A DNA stretch of 64,000 nucleotides from Acidobacteriaceae bacterium (GTDB lineage: Bacteria > Acidobacteriota > Terriglobia > Terriglobales > Acidobacteriaceae), in assembly GCA_903642225.1 (NCBI GenBank), contig CAHJWI010000014.1, positions 24,028-88,027 on the forward strand, given 5' to 3'. Shown here piece by piece: positions 45,383 to 53,557 of the stretch. Below the pieces are notes generated by a model. That model did not search any database, was not told the origin of the DNA, and worked only from the letters and a program-made list of their open reading frames with translations. How positions within the stretch are numbered: position 1 is the first letter of the stretch; every line of letters begins with the position of its first letter. The translations under genes were made by a program, and so were the position numbers.

Positions 45383-45691
45383 ATGACCCCCATCGACGCG
45401 ATCGCAAACGGCATCCGCATGGGTGCAGGTCAAACCGCACCCGCCGCAAAAGCTTCCACCGCCGGCGGAGCTGGCCTGTTCGGCGACACCTTCCATGCCG
45501 CCGCGCAGCAGATCGGCAAACTGGACAACGACGCACGGAGTGCCGTCACCGGCCTGCTGAGCGGACAGGGTGTGGAAGTGCACGACGCCATGATCGCGAC
45601 GCAAAAATCAGAGCTGGCGTTCGAACTTGCGTTGCAGGTGCGCAACAAGGCGGTCGCCGCTTACCAGCAGATGATGCAGATGCAGTTCTAA
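45383..45691 (+). CDS. fliE: Flagellar hook-basal body complex protein FliE
   Basis: FliE joins the MS ring to the rod. The 102-residue protein ends with the conserved motif SELAFELALQVRNKAVAAYQ before MMQMQF. The stop codon is embedded in the first copy of a 16-bp tandem repeat. The 106-bp gap to fliF holds this repeat and a sigma-54-like site. Confidence 0.93.
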   Translation: MTPIDAIANGIRMGAGQTAPAAKASTAGGAGLFGDTFHAAAQQIGKLDNDARSAVTGLLSGQGVEVHDAMIATQKSELAFELALQVRNKAVAAYQQMMQMQF

Positions 45692-45730
45692 TCCCATGCC
45701 TTTCTAATCCCATGCCTTTCTAATGCCTGC
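45688..45730. repeat. 16-bp tandem repeat spanning the fliE stop codon
   Basis: Two perfect copies of ctaatcccatgccttt and the start of a third, degenerate one. The first copy contains the fliE stop codon TAA. The period is the same as in three other arrays in the window, although the sequence is different. Confidence 0.85.
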
Positions 45731-45740
45731 TGCCTGCGTT

Positions 45741-45756
45741 TGGCGCAAGACCTGCT
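45741..45756 (+). promoter_or_regulatory. Candidate sigma-54 promoter before fliF
   Basis: TGGCGCAAGACCTGCT keeps GG and GC in correct register and matches 13 of 16 consensus positions. The predicted start near 45767 is 31 bases before the fliF start codon, a normal leader length. Confidence 0.55.
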
Positions 45757-45797
45757 CTCCCTTGCAGCACTGAGACACACAACAATCACGGGGCACG

Positions 45798-47498
45798 ATG
45801 GCGGAACAGGCACAGCTCGGCAAAGGCGCAGACACCAGCAAATGGCAGGCAGGTCTCGCTGCTCTGCGGCAGCGCTGGTCGGCCCTGCAAGGGGCCCAGC
45901 GTCGCGTGTTCGTGTTGACAGTGCTTGGCTTCGCTGGTCTTGCCGGCATCGCGTCCTGGTGGACCAGCAGAACAGACTGGCGCACCCTGTTCAACGGCCT
46001 GGAAGCACGCGATGCGTCCCAGGTACAACAGCAGCTCTCCGCCGCCGGCATCGTTTACCAGACCACGCCGGACGGAACCGCCGTCCAGGTTCCAGCCGAG
46101 GAGCTCGACAAGGCTCGCGTCGCCATTGCTGCGAAGGGCATGCCGCAATCCGGTCGTCTCGGCTTTGAACTTTTCGACAAGCCGAACTGGGTGGGCTCGG
46201 AGTTCGACGAGCGTGTCAACTTTCAGCGGGCCCTTGAGGGTGAACTGGAGCACACGATTGAGACGATGGAGGCTATCCGTTCCGCGCGCGTCCACGTAGT
46301 GCTGTCCAGACAGGGCGCTTTCAGCAGTGAAGACCAGCCGGCCAAAGCATCGGTCGTGCTCAAGCTGCGTCGTTCCAGCCTGCCGCGGGAAGAAACCGAA
46401 TCGATCCGCACCATGATCGCAGGCGCGGTAGAAGGCCTGCAGGCAGGTGCAGTCACGCTAATTGATGCGGACGGCCGCGCAGACTTTTCGCAGCACGATG
46501 CCCACGGCGTACAACGGGAGGATGAAGCCGCCCTGGAGGCAAAGCTGATCCAGGTGCTGGAGCCTCTGGCCGGTGCCGGCAACGTGCATGCAACCGTGAA
46601 TCTGAGCTATCTCACCGGTTCTGAAGAACATACAGACGAGGTCTATGACCCCTCGCAGAGCGTTCCTGTGACCACGCAGAAGACCGAGCAGAGTGCCCTG
46701 AGTACCAAGAATGCCGGCATCGCTGGAACAGCCAGCAATACACCAGCAGCGGTGCCTGTAAGCAACACACAGGGTGCAGCGCCCGCCACGCCCTCAGCAT
46801 CGGCTCAGTCTCCTGCGCAACAGCAGACCAGCCGCGAGGAATCGACCAGCTACGCTGTTACCCGGCATGTGAGCCACACTGAAGAGGGTCCCGGCCGGGT
46901 CCGCCGCATAGCCGCGGCCATCGTCATCAACGACCGCCTGATTACGCAGGCAGGGAGCAAGCCTGTCTCTGCCTGGAAACCGCGGTCAGCCGACGAAATG
47001 AAGCGCATGGAGCAGCTTGCTCAGGCCGCGGTCGGCTTTGAAACCAAACGCGGAGACAGCGTCGTTCTGCAAAACATCAGCTTTTCCACCAACGCCGAGG
47101 AGCGGTCTCCGGCGCTGATGGATCGCTTCGGTTCACAGGCAAAGGATCTGCTCCGTTCGCAGCCATCCCTTCTACGCACTGTCGGCATGGGCGTGTGCCT
47201 GCTCATTCTCGGCTTCATGGTTCTGCGTCCCTTGGGTAAGCAGGCTGTCCGATTGCTTGAGTCGCCCGTGCTCTCTGCCATAGCAGGGGGGGCCTCCGCA
47301 ACTGCGCCGCTACAGCTAAACGGCACGGGCAACACTGCTACCGACGCAGGTCCGGTGCAATCCCCTCTGCTGGCGTCCTCCGCTCCATCGGATGCGCAGA
47401 ATGTCTTTGACCGTGTCACGGAGCATATCCGCACCGAGCCCATCGCCAGCGCGCGTCTTGTGCAGGCATGGATCGGCGGATCGGAGGATAACGACTGA
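45798..47498 (+). CDS. fliF: Flagellar MS-ring protein FliF
   Basis: FliF forms the inner-membrane MS ring. The 566-residue protein has an N-terminal transmembrane helix (VFVLTVLGFAGLAGIASWW), the ring-building region (LEGELEHTIETMEAIRSARV), and a large periplasmic Ala/Ser/Gln-rich stretch. A second transmembrane helix (LLRTVGMGVCLLILGFMVLR) precedes a cytoplasmic tail that binds FliG (residues near 540-566). Length and layout are canonical. Its stop overlaps the fliG start by one base. Confidence 0.97.
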   Translation: MAEQAQLGKGADTSKWQAGLAALRQRWSALQGAQRRVFVLTVLGFAGLAGIASWWTSRTDWRTLFNGLEARDASQVQQQLSAAGIVYQTTPDGTAVQVPAEELDKARVAIAAKGMPQSGRLGFELFDKPNWVGSEFDERVNFQRALEGELEHTIETMEAIRSARVHVVLSRQGAFSSEDQPAKASVVLKLRRSSLPREETESIRTMIAGAVEGLQAGAVTLIDADGRADFSQHDAHGVQREDEAALEAKLIQVLEPLAGAGNVHATVNLSYLTGSEEHTDEVYDPSQSVPVTTQKTEQSALSTKNAGIAGTASNTPAAVPVSNTQGAAPATPSASAQSPAQQQTSREESTSYAVTRHVSHTEEGPGRVRRIAAAIVINDRLITQAGSKPVSAWKPRSADEMKRMEQLAQAAVGFETKRGDSVVLQNISFSTNAEERSPALMDRFGSQAKDLLRSQPSLLRTVGMGVCLLILGFMVLRPLGKQAVRLLESPVLSAIAGGASATAPLQLNGTGNTATDAGPVQSPLLASSAPSDAQNVFDRVTEHIRTEPIASARLVQAWIGGSEDND

Positions 47499-48580
47499 TG
47501 GGCGCACTCGCAACCGTTCCCCAGCAGGGCCGCGGCGGTACCGGCACGGTCAACGCAGCGCTCGCCGCTGCGGTGTCCGCCATGCCTGGCGTACGCAAGG
47601 CGGCCATCCTTGTCATGACCCTGGGCGACGACGCAAAAAAAGCGCTGCTGCGCAACCTCGGCGAGACAGACATCCAGCGCTTGACGGAAGAGATCTCGCG
47701 CGTCACCCGCGTCACGCCGGAAGAGCAGACCGAAGTGTTAATGGCCTTCTACGGCCTGCAAGCCACGCAGCAGTACGTGCTCCATGGCGGCCCGGATTAT
47801 GCCACCAAGCTGCTCACCGATACCTTCGGTCGCCAGCGCGCGGAAGAGTTGCTGCGCGAAGTGACACAGCTGCAGCACCGCAACAACGGCGACCTTGCGG
47901 CATTGCAAAAGATGGACACCTCGCAGCTGGCCAAGTTCCTTGAAGGCGAGCACCCCCAGACCGTCGCTCTTGTCCTGGCCCACCTCAACCCCAAGCGCGG
48001 TTCAACGGTGCTCATGCTGCTCCGTGAAGATCTTCGCGTGGAAGCAGTGCGCCGGCTTGCGGAGATGCGCCAGTTCTCCCCAGAGATGGCCCAAAAGGTC
48101 GCCATGATTCTGTACAAGCGCATTCACGCCCTGGGCGTAAACGGACGACAGAGCTACGCCGGCTTCAAGGCAGTTGCAGACCTGCTCAACCGTCTGGATC
48201 AGACCGCCAGCAAAAGCATCCTGGAGCAGATTGAAACCCGGGAACCCGTGCTTGCCGTCGGCATTCGTAACCTTATGTTCACCTTTGACGACCTGCTCAC
48301 CGTGCCACCCAACAGCATCCGCGAACTGGTCAGTGCGGCCGACAAACGAACCCTCGCGATGTCGCTTAAAAATGCCGATGAGAATTTGCGGGCGCATCTC
48401 TTTCGCGCTATGAGCTCCCGCGCCGTGGAAATGATGCAGGAGGACATGGAGACTATGGGGCCGGTGAAGGGGAGCGATGTTGCCAAGGCACAGCAGGAGT
48501 TGCTGGCCACGGCGCGGCGGCTTGAGGCTGAAGGAAAAATGATGTTGAAAGTAGAGGTGGACAGTGACGTACCCGCTTGA
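47498..48580 (+). CDS. fliG: Flagellar motor switch protein FliG
   Basis: FliG is the torque-generating switch protein bound to FliF. The 360-residue protein shows the N-domain (VRKAAILVMTLGDDAKKALL), the armadillo middle domain with the EHPQTVALVLAHL motif, and the C-domain charged helix (FDDLLTVPPNSIRELVSAAD) with the stator-facing charges. Nothing is missing. The fliH start lies inside its last codons. Confidence 0.97.
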   Translation: MGALATVPQQGRGGTGTVNAALAAAVSAMPGVRKAAILVMTLGDDAKKALLRNLGETDIQRLTEEISRVTRVTPEEQTEVLMAFYGLQATQQYVLHGGPDYATKLLTDTFGRQRAEELLREVTQLQHRNNGDLAALQKMDTSQLAKFLEGEHPQTVALVLAHLNPKRGSTVLMLLREDLRVEAVRRLAEMRQFSPEMAQKVAMILYKRIHALGVNGRQSYAGFKAVADLLNRLDQTASKSILEQIETREPVLAVGIRNLMFTFDDLLTVPPNSIRELVSAADKRTLAMSLKNADENLRAHLFRAMSSRAVEMMQEDMETMGPVKGSDVAKAQQELLATARRLEAEGKMMLKVEVDSDVPA

Positions 48581-49199
48581 TGATGAGAGCCGGCCTGCTC
48601 CCGCAGCGGCATTGCCCCTCCTGTTTCGCAGCATGGACATGGACGCCACACCAGCGGAACAGCCGAGCCTGGCAGCCGCTTTGATCGATCCCAAAGCTAT
48701 CGCCGACGACGCTCGCGAGCAAGGCATGCTTGAAGGCCTGCGCCAGACGGAAGCCCGCCTGCAGCAGATGGTGCAGCAGGAGCGCCAGGGTGTCACCCGC
48801 GCCCTGGAAGAGTTTGTCCGGGAAAAGCAGCGCTACTTTGCCGGCCTTGAAAAGGAGGTCGTGCGCCTGTCCCTTGCCATCGCGGAGCGCGTGCTCCATC
48901 GCGAGGCAGGCATGGACCCGCTGCTCCTTGCAGGCGCCGCGCGTGTCGCTCTTGAAGATGTAAAGGACGATCGCGACGCCGTTCTGCGGGCTTCGCCGGA
49001 CGACGTCGGTGTCTGGACCGACATTATGCAACGCGAGGGGCGACAGGTTGAGGTCAAGGCAGACCCATCGCTGACCCGCGGCGAATGCCTGCTAGAGACC
49101 GCGAGCGGCACGGCAGAGCTTGGTGTCCGCGCACAGCTCCAGGAGATTGAGCACGGCTTCTTCGAACTCCTCGGCCGCAAGCCCGCCATGGCTACCTAG
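48564..49199 (+). CDS. fliH: Flagellar assembly protein FliH
   Basis: FliH holds the export ATPase FliI at the export gate. The 211-residue protein has a helical stalk rich in Gln/Arg/Glu (LEGLRQTEARLQQMVQQERQ) followed by an ATP-synthase-E-like C-domain (VVRLSLAIAERVLHREAGMD, VKADPSLTRGECLLETASG). It overlaps fliG by 17 bp and starts with GTG. Confidence 0.9.
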   Translation: MTYPLDDESRPAPAAALPLLFRSMDMDATPAEQPSLAAALIDPKAIADDAREQGMLEGLRQTEARLQQMVQQERQGVTRALEEFVREKQRYFAGLEKEVVRLSLAIAERVLHREAGMDPLLLAGAARVALEDVKDDRDAVLRASPDDVGVWTDIMQREGRQVEVKADPSLTRGECLLETASGTAELGVRAQLQEIEHGFFELLGRKPAMAT

Positions 49200-49202
49200 G
49201 CC

Positions 49203-50507
49203 ATGTTTCAACACTTCCACGACCACCTGCAGCAGACGCGGCAACTCCGCACCTTTGGCTCCATCGTCGAAGCCAACGGCAATGCCATTGAAGCCGACGG
49301 CCTGGCGTGCGCGCTCGGTGAATGTTGCGACATCGTGTGCAGCGACGGTGTCCGCCATCCAGCGGAGGTGATCGGCTTTCGCGGCGGCCGCGTTCTCGCT
49401 ATGCCGCTCGTGACGTCGGCGGGCATCCGCTTTGGCGACCGTCTGCAACGCACCGGCAACTCCGCCAGCATGCCCGTCGGCTCCGGCATGCTGGGCCGCG
49501 TTCTCACTCCTGACGGCAAGCCGCTCGACGGTCGCCACGACGTCCGCATCGACGCGCGTCTTCCCCTCGACCGCACCAGCCCACCTCCGTTTGCACGCAA
49601 TATCATTCGCGATCCACTCTCCGTGGGCGTCCGTGCCATCGACACGATGCTTACAGTGGGCCGCGGCCAGCGCATCGGAATCTTTGGCGGTTCCGGTGTC
49701 GGCAAAAGCACGCTCATCGGCATGATGACCCGCAACACGACAGCGGACGTCACCGTGGTCGGCCTCGTCGGCGAACGCGGCAGGGAAGTGCGCGAATTCC
49801 TCGAGGACTCGCTCGGGGAGGAGGGACGCAAACGCTCGGTCGTCGTCGTCTCCACCTCCGACGAGTCGCCCCTGATGCGCATGCGCGCGGCCATGGCTGC
49901 CACAGCCACGGCAGAATTTTACGCCGCACAGGGCAAGCACGTGCTCCTTGTGCTCGACTCGCTGACCCGCTTTGCCATGGCCGCGCGTGAGGTAGGTCTC
50001 GCTGCAGGAGAACCTCCGGCGACGAAGGGCTACCCACCCTCCTGCTTTGCAAAACTCGCACGTTTGCTTGAACGCGCAGGGAACTTCCACACTGGCAGCA
50101 TTACCGGCTTTTACACCGTGCTCATGGAAGGCGATGACGAGCAGGACCCGGTCGTTGATGGTGCACGTTCCATCCTCGACGGCCACATCGTCCTTTCGCG
50201 TGACCTTGCCAGCGAAGGTGTCTACCCGCCCATTGACGTGCTGCGCTCCCTCAGCCGCCTTATGCCGGCTGTCACCACGCAGCTTCACCAGCAGCGCGCC
50301 CGCACCGTGCGCCGCCTGTTCGCGGCCTACGCGCGCTCTGAGGATCTCGTGCGCGTCGGTGCCTACAAGCCGGGATCCGATCCTGAACTTGACCAGGCGG
50401 TTCAGCATCGTCCACGACTGCGCGAGCTGCTCCAGCAAACCTCCGCAGCCCGCTTCACCGCTGCGGAAAGCCTGGAAGCGTTCGCCTGGCTCGACAACCT
50501 GCCATGA
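49203..50507 (+). CDS. fliI: Flagellum-specific ATPase FliI
   Basis: FliI powers loading of export substrates. The 434-residue protein has the F1-beta-like P-loop GIFGGSGVGKSTLIGMM, the Walker B strand VLLVLDSLTRFAMAAREV, GEPPATKGYPPSCFAKLARL and the arginine-finger region SRDLASEGVYPPIDVLRSLS. It ends overlapping fliJ by 4 bp. Canonical. Confidence 0.97.
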   Translation: MFQHFHDHLQQTRQLRTFGSIVEANGNAIEADGLACALGECCDIVCSDGVRHPAEVIGFRGGRVLAMPLVTSAGIRFGDRLQRTGNSASMPVGSGMLGRVLTPDGKPLDGRHDVRIDARLPLDRTSPPPFARNIIRDPLSVGVRAIDTMLTVGRGQRIGIFGGSGVGKSTLIGMMTRNTTADVTVVGLVGERGREVREFLEDSLGEEGRKRSVVVVSTSDESPLMRMRAAMAATATAEFYAAQGKHVLLVLDSLTRFAMAAREVGLAAGEPPATKGYPPSCFAKLARLLERAGNFHTGSITGFYTVLMEGDDEQDPVVDGARSILDGHIVLSRDLASEGVYPPIDVLRSLSRLMPAVTTQLHQQRARTVRRLFAAYARSEDLVRVGAYKPGSDPELDQAVQHRPRLRELLQQTSAARFTAAESLEAFAWLDNLP

Positions 50508-50941
50508 CCGACCGTGAGAGCCGACAACGCCGGCTACTTTCAGTCCGCTGTTTGCAGGCTGACCTGGCTGCGGCGCGTGTCCGCGCCCTACGGTCCCAAC
50601 AGCAGCAGGACGAAAGCGAGCTGGTCGCGTCTCAGGTCGCGCTGCAGTGTCCTATCGGCACCGCACACGCCGACTGGCTGCTGGCGTGTGCGGAAAGGGA
50701 ACTCGCGCATCTGCGCATCGGTCAGCTGCTTTCCAGCATGGAGCAGCGACTGCCGCAACTGCAGGTAGAAACTGCCGCGGAACAACTGTGCAGCCAGCAG
50801 CGCGAACAAATGCAACACCTGTGCGACCGCTCTGAGGCAACAACACGGGTTGCTGCGGGGCGCACAGAGCAGGGACGCCTCGACGACATGTTCAGCGCTG
50901 CACGTCTTCGCCGCCTTGCACTAGCGAATCCTAATCCGTAA
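50504..50941 (+). CDS. fliJ: Flagellar export chaperone FliJ-like protein
   Basis: A 145-residue, highly helical, Gln/Arg/Leu-rich coiled coil (VRALRSQQQQDESELVASQV, LRIGQLLSSMEQRLPQLQVE) immediately after and overlapping fliI. FliJ proteins are poorly conserved coiled coils that link FliI to FlhA, and position is the main evidence. Confidence 0.75.
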   Translation: MTDRESRQRRLLSVRCLQADLAAARVRALRSQQQQDESELVASQVALQCPIGTAHADWLLACAERELAHLRIGQLLSSMEQRLPQLQVETAAEQLCSQQREQMQHLCDRSEATTRVAAGRTEQGRLDDMFSAARLRRLALANPNP

Positions 50942-50951
50942 GGCGGCGTAT

Positions 50952-50967
50952 TGGCCCCTCTCCTGCA
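50952..50967 (+). promoter_or_regulatory. Possible sigma-54 promoter before fliK
   Basis: TGGCCCCTCTCCTGCA matches 13 of 16 positions with the GG/GC spacing intact. The predicted start (about 50978) is only two bases before the annotated fliK ATG. The transcript would be nearly leaderless, which weakens the call. Confidence 0.35.
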
Positions 50968-50979
50968 TGGCCAGCAGGC

Positions 50980-53175
50980 ATGGTCGAGCCGCTCACCGCC
51001 TCCACATCCACACCAGCGCCGTTAACGTCGGCGTCACACCCCCCGGCAAGTCCGGCGGGTGAAGACTTTGCGGGCGTATGGAACACGGCAAAAGTCGCAG
51101 TTGTCGACAGCGTGACGCCCGCAACCCGGAGGTTTGAGTCTCAGCCCGTATCTCCCGCTGCCATGCAGCCTGTGTCTCCAACCCTTCCAGCGTTCACCGC
51201 TGCTCCCCAGACCCTGCCCGCTGCTGCTCTACATGCTCTGCCCACCGCTGCTCCCCAGGCTCTGCCCACCGCCACCTCGCAGTCACTGTCCACGGTAGCC
51301 CGGCAGCCCGTGTCCCTTCCTGTCCTGCAGCCCCTGCCCACGACCATGCCGCAGACTTCCTCCATCCCCGTAATACGGGCATGCTCAAATGTCTCCACGA
51401 CCGCAGGAGCAGGCCAGACCGATCCTGCCACCCAAGCGGGCGAGACTTCCGGCGTGGCCACGGATGTCACAACCGACAACGCCACAACGGTCGCTGTGTC
51501 AGCGGCCCTTCTAGCCTCCGAGCCGGACAGAGCCACAGCAACGGACAGTCTCGGCCAGAACCCAGCGGACCTGAACACTACGCCACTGCCCGCCGTAGCT
51601 CAGGGACTGCTGCTTGCTAAAGCCCGGACATCGCATACTGCACAGGCACCGCCGAGCTCTCTCGCTCCGGCTGCCAATCCAGACGATGCATCCATGGCTG
51701 CAAAGAAACGAGCAGCGCCCGACACCGATTCCGTGTCCGCGCAAGCGCAGCAGAGCTCTGGCTGGCCGCCAAACTCGGCTGAAATCCAGGTTCAGATCAC
51801 CGCGGGCTTTGCCGCTGCAGATGTGCCTGTCGTCGCGATATCACCGGCTGCATCCTCCGGTCCCCAGCCAGTCCAGCCACCCGCCACGTCACAGCCTGTG
51901 CTGCCGTTATCCGCCGCGGCTTCGCAGACACTCCGTGCATCCGGCCCTGCGTTGCCTGCAACGGTCAGCAGCTTAAGCAGCTCGGAAAGTTCTTCGTCGC
52001 AGGTTCAGCCGGATTCTATTCAGCAGATCCCCGCTCAACAGACCCCAGTCCAGCAGACTTCAGTCCAGCAGATCCCACCCCATCAGCCGTCCCCCCAGCA
52101 CCTCGGGACGCAGCTCTCGCAAAGGCCGCAGCAGACGAAATTGCCGCAAATTCAGCTGGGCCGGGGTGAGCCGGCCTCCCCTGAACGGGTCGAGCAGACT
52201 CCGGGTCCAGTGGCCTCGTCCCTTGCCGCAACTCTGCCGCCCGATGTGCAGCCGATCCTTTCCGATGCTTTGCCATCGTCGGCACCCGCGGCCAGCGAGC
52301 CGGTCTCCGTGCAAGCAGGCGCGATCTCCTCTCCAGCACCCTTGGCGGGCCTGACGTCTGGCCCGAAATCTGCTCCAGCAGCACCGGGCAGCCGTCGCAG
52401 TCCGCGCGTGTCAGATGTTCAGCCGTCGCAAGCCGGGACGCTTGCCTTCGCCGCTTCTGTCCCCTCACCTTCTGATCCCGCGCGATCGGCTGCAACCGCC
52501 TTCTCGCCGCCGGAGCTTTCCGCAGCAACTGCAATCCCTGCCGCAACCTTCGCGATGCCGCATGGCAGTGTGCACGTTCCCGCCAGTGCTGCGGCTTCGC
52601 ATGCACCAATGTCTTCTGCAACGACCTTGACCCAGCTCGGTGGGGCGGACATTTCGGTTGATACCCTGCAAGTTCCCACACCTGTCACACGCACCTCAGC
52701 ACTGGAGGTCGGCTTCCATGACGCAACTCTGGGCTGGCTCAGCGTACGCGCCAGCACCGACGGCGCGGGTGATCTGCACGCAGCGCTAAGCGGCCGCACA
52801 CAGGCTGCAACTGCTGCCGTCGACACCATGCTGCCCGCGCTCGGCCGCTACCTGCAAACCCAGAATGTGGCCGTTCACAGCGTCTCCGCAACGGTAGCAG
52901 GCGCGGTCGCAGCGCCATCCCCCTCCGGAGCTGCCGCCGGCTTTGCCCAGGACAGTTCACGAGGCAACACGTCCTCCTCCTCTACAACGCCGGACAGCGG
53001 CAATGCCGGTGCAGGGCAGAGGCAGGGCAGCGGAGAACGCTCGCCCCGGCAACAACCCGAGCAGGCCGCATGGCTGCCGGAACAGAGTTTTGTATCGCCC
53101 GGTCGTTCGCAACGCGCGGAACGGCTTTCCTACGCAGCGTCGGAGCAGGCGTCCGTGCTCAGCGTTCGCATTTAG
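50980..53175 (+). CDS. fliK: Flagellar hook-length control protein FliK-like
   Basis: The 731-residue protein is mostly low-complexity Pro/Ala/Ser/Gln sequence, as expected for the secreted molecular ruler. Its C-terminal segment (about 590-670: VGFHDATLGWLSVRASTDGA, LGRYLQTQNVAVHSVSATVA) resembles the FliK switch domain. Two internal repeat tracts are visible: an 8-residue LPTAAPQA-type repeat near residues 80-125 and a 5-residue QQIPA/QQTPV repeat at 348-377. Length polymorphism in these tracts would set hook length. It is longer than the roughly 400-residue model protein. Confidence 0.82.
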   Translation: MVEPLTASTSTPAPLTSASHPPASPAGEDFAGVWNTAKVAVVDSVTPATRRFESQPVSPAAMQPVSPTLPAFTAAPQTLPAAALHALPTAAPQALPTATSQSLSTVARQPVSLPVLQPLPTTMPQTSSIPVIRACSNVSTTAGAGQTDPATQAGETSGVATDVTTDNATTVAVSAALLASEPDRATATDSLGQNPADLNTTPLPAVAQGLLLAKARTSHTAQAPPSSLAPAANPDDASMAAKKRAAPDTDSVSAQAQQSSGWPPNSAEIQVQITAGFAAADVPVVAISPAASSGPQPVQPPATSQPVLPLSAAASQTLRASGPALPATVSSLSSSESSSSQVQPDSIQQIPAQQTPVQQTSVQQIPPHQPSPQHLGTQLSQRPQQTKLPQIQLGRGEPASPERVEQTPGPVASSLAATLPPDVQPILSDALPSSAPAASEPVSVQAGAISSPAPLAGLTSGPKSAPAAPGSRRSPRVSDVQPSQAGTLAFAASVPSPSDPARSAATAFSPPELSAATAIPAATFAMPHGSVHVPASAAASHAPMSSATTLTQLGGADISVDTLQVPTPVTRTSALEVGFHDATLGWLSVRASTDGAGDLHAALSGRTQAATAAVDTMLPALGRYLQTQNVAVHSVSATVAGAVAAPSPSGAAAGFAQDSSRGNTSSSSTTPDSGNAGAGQRQGSGERSPRQQPEQAAWLPEQSFVSPGRSQRAERLSYAASEQASVLSVRI
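52021..52110 (+). repeat. 15-bp in-frame repeat inside fliK
   Basis: Six degenerate units of 15 bp (cagcagatccccgct and variants) encode the pentapeptides QQIPA, QQTPV, QQTSV, QQIPP, HQPSP, QHLGT. Being in frame, copy-number changes would change the ruler length without breaking the gene. Confidence 0.8.
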
Positions 53176-53238
53176 ACCATAGGACTGCAAACCCAAAACC
53201 AATCAAACACACTCTGCACCGCCGAAGGAGAACAACAG

Positions 53239-53508
53239 ATGAGCGTAGCTATAGACCGTGGATTGACCGCGATGACCTCAGCAGCCCAGGCTGTGCAGGC
53301 GAACACCGCCACATCCGCGGCGTCCACCCCTGCCGTATCCACCAGCACCATCACCGCTTCCGACTTCATGACCCTGCTCGTCACCGAAATGAAAAACCAG
53401 GACCCCACGCAGCCGACCGATCCAACGCAGTACGTGCAGCAGTTGGTTGGCGTCAACAGCCTGGAACAGCTCATCGGCATCAACAAGGGCGTTTCCGCGC
53501 TCAGCTAA
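53239..53508 (+). CDS. flgD: Flagellar hook-capping protein FlgD, N-terminal domain only
   Basis: At 89 residues this is far shorter than typical FlgD (about 220). It keeps the conserved N-terminal region: TITASDFMTLLVTEMKNQDP, QPTDPTQYVQQLV, SLEQLIGINKGV. The Ig-like and TUDOR-like domains that form the hook cap are absent; the frame ends in a proper stop and flgE begins 49 bp later. The start ATG has a GAAGGAG ribosome site. Confidence 0.92.
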   Translation: MSVAIDRGLTAMTSAAQAVQANTATSAASTPAVSTSTITASDFMTLLVTEMKNQDPTQPTDPTQYVQQLVGVNSLEQLIGINKGVSALS

Positions 53509-53557
53509 CAACCGCGGCGGAATGACCGCGCCAAACGCAAAATTCAGGAGATCACCC

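Noticed and set aside
51214..51360. 24-bp repeats in fliK taken as an intergenic or mobile element
   Set aside because: They are in frame and encode LPTAAPQA-type units, so they belong to the low-complexity ruler region of FliK.
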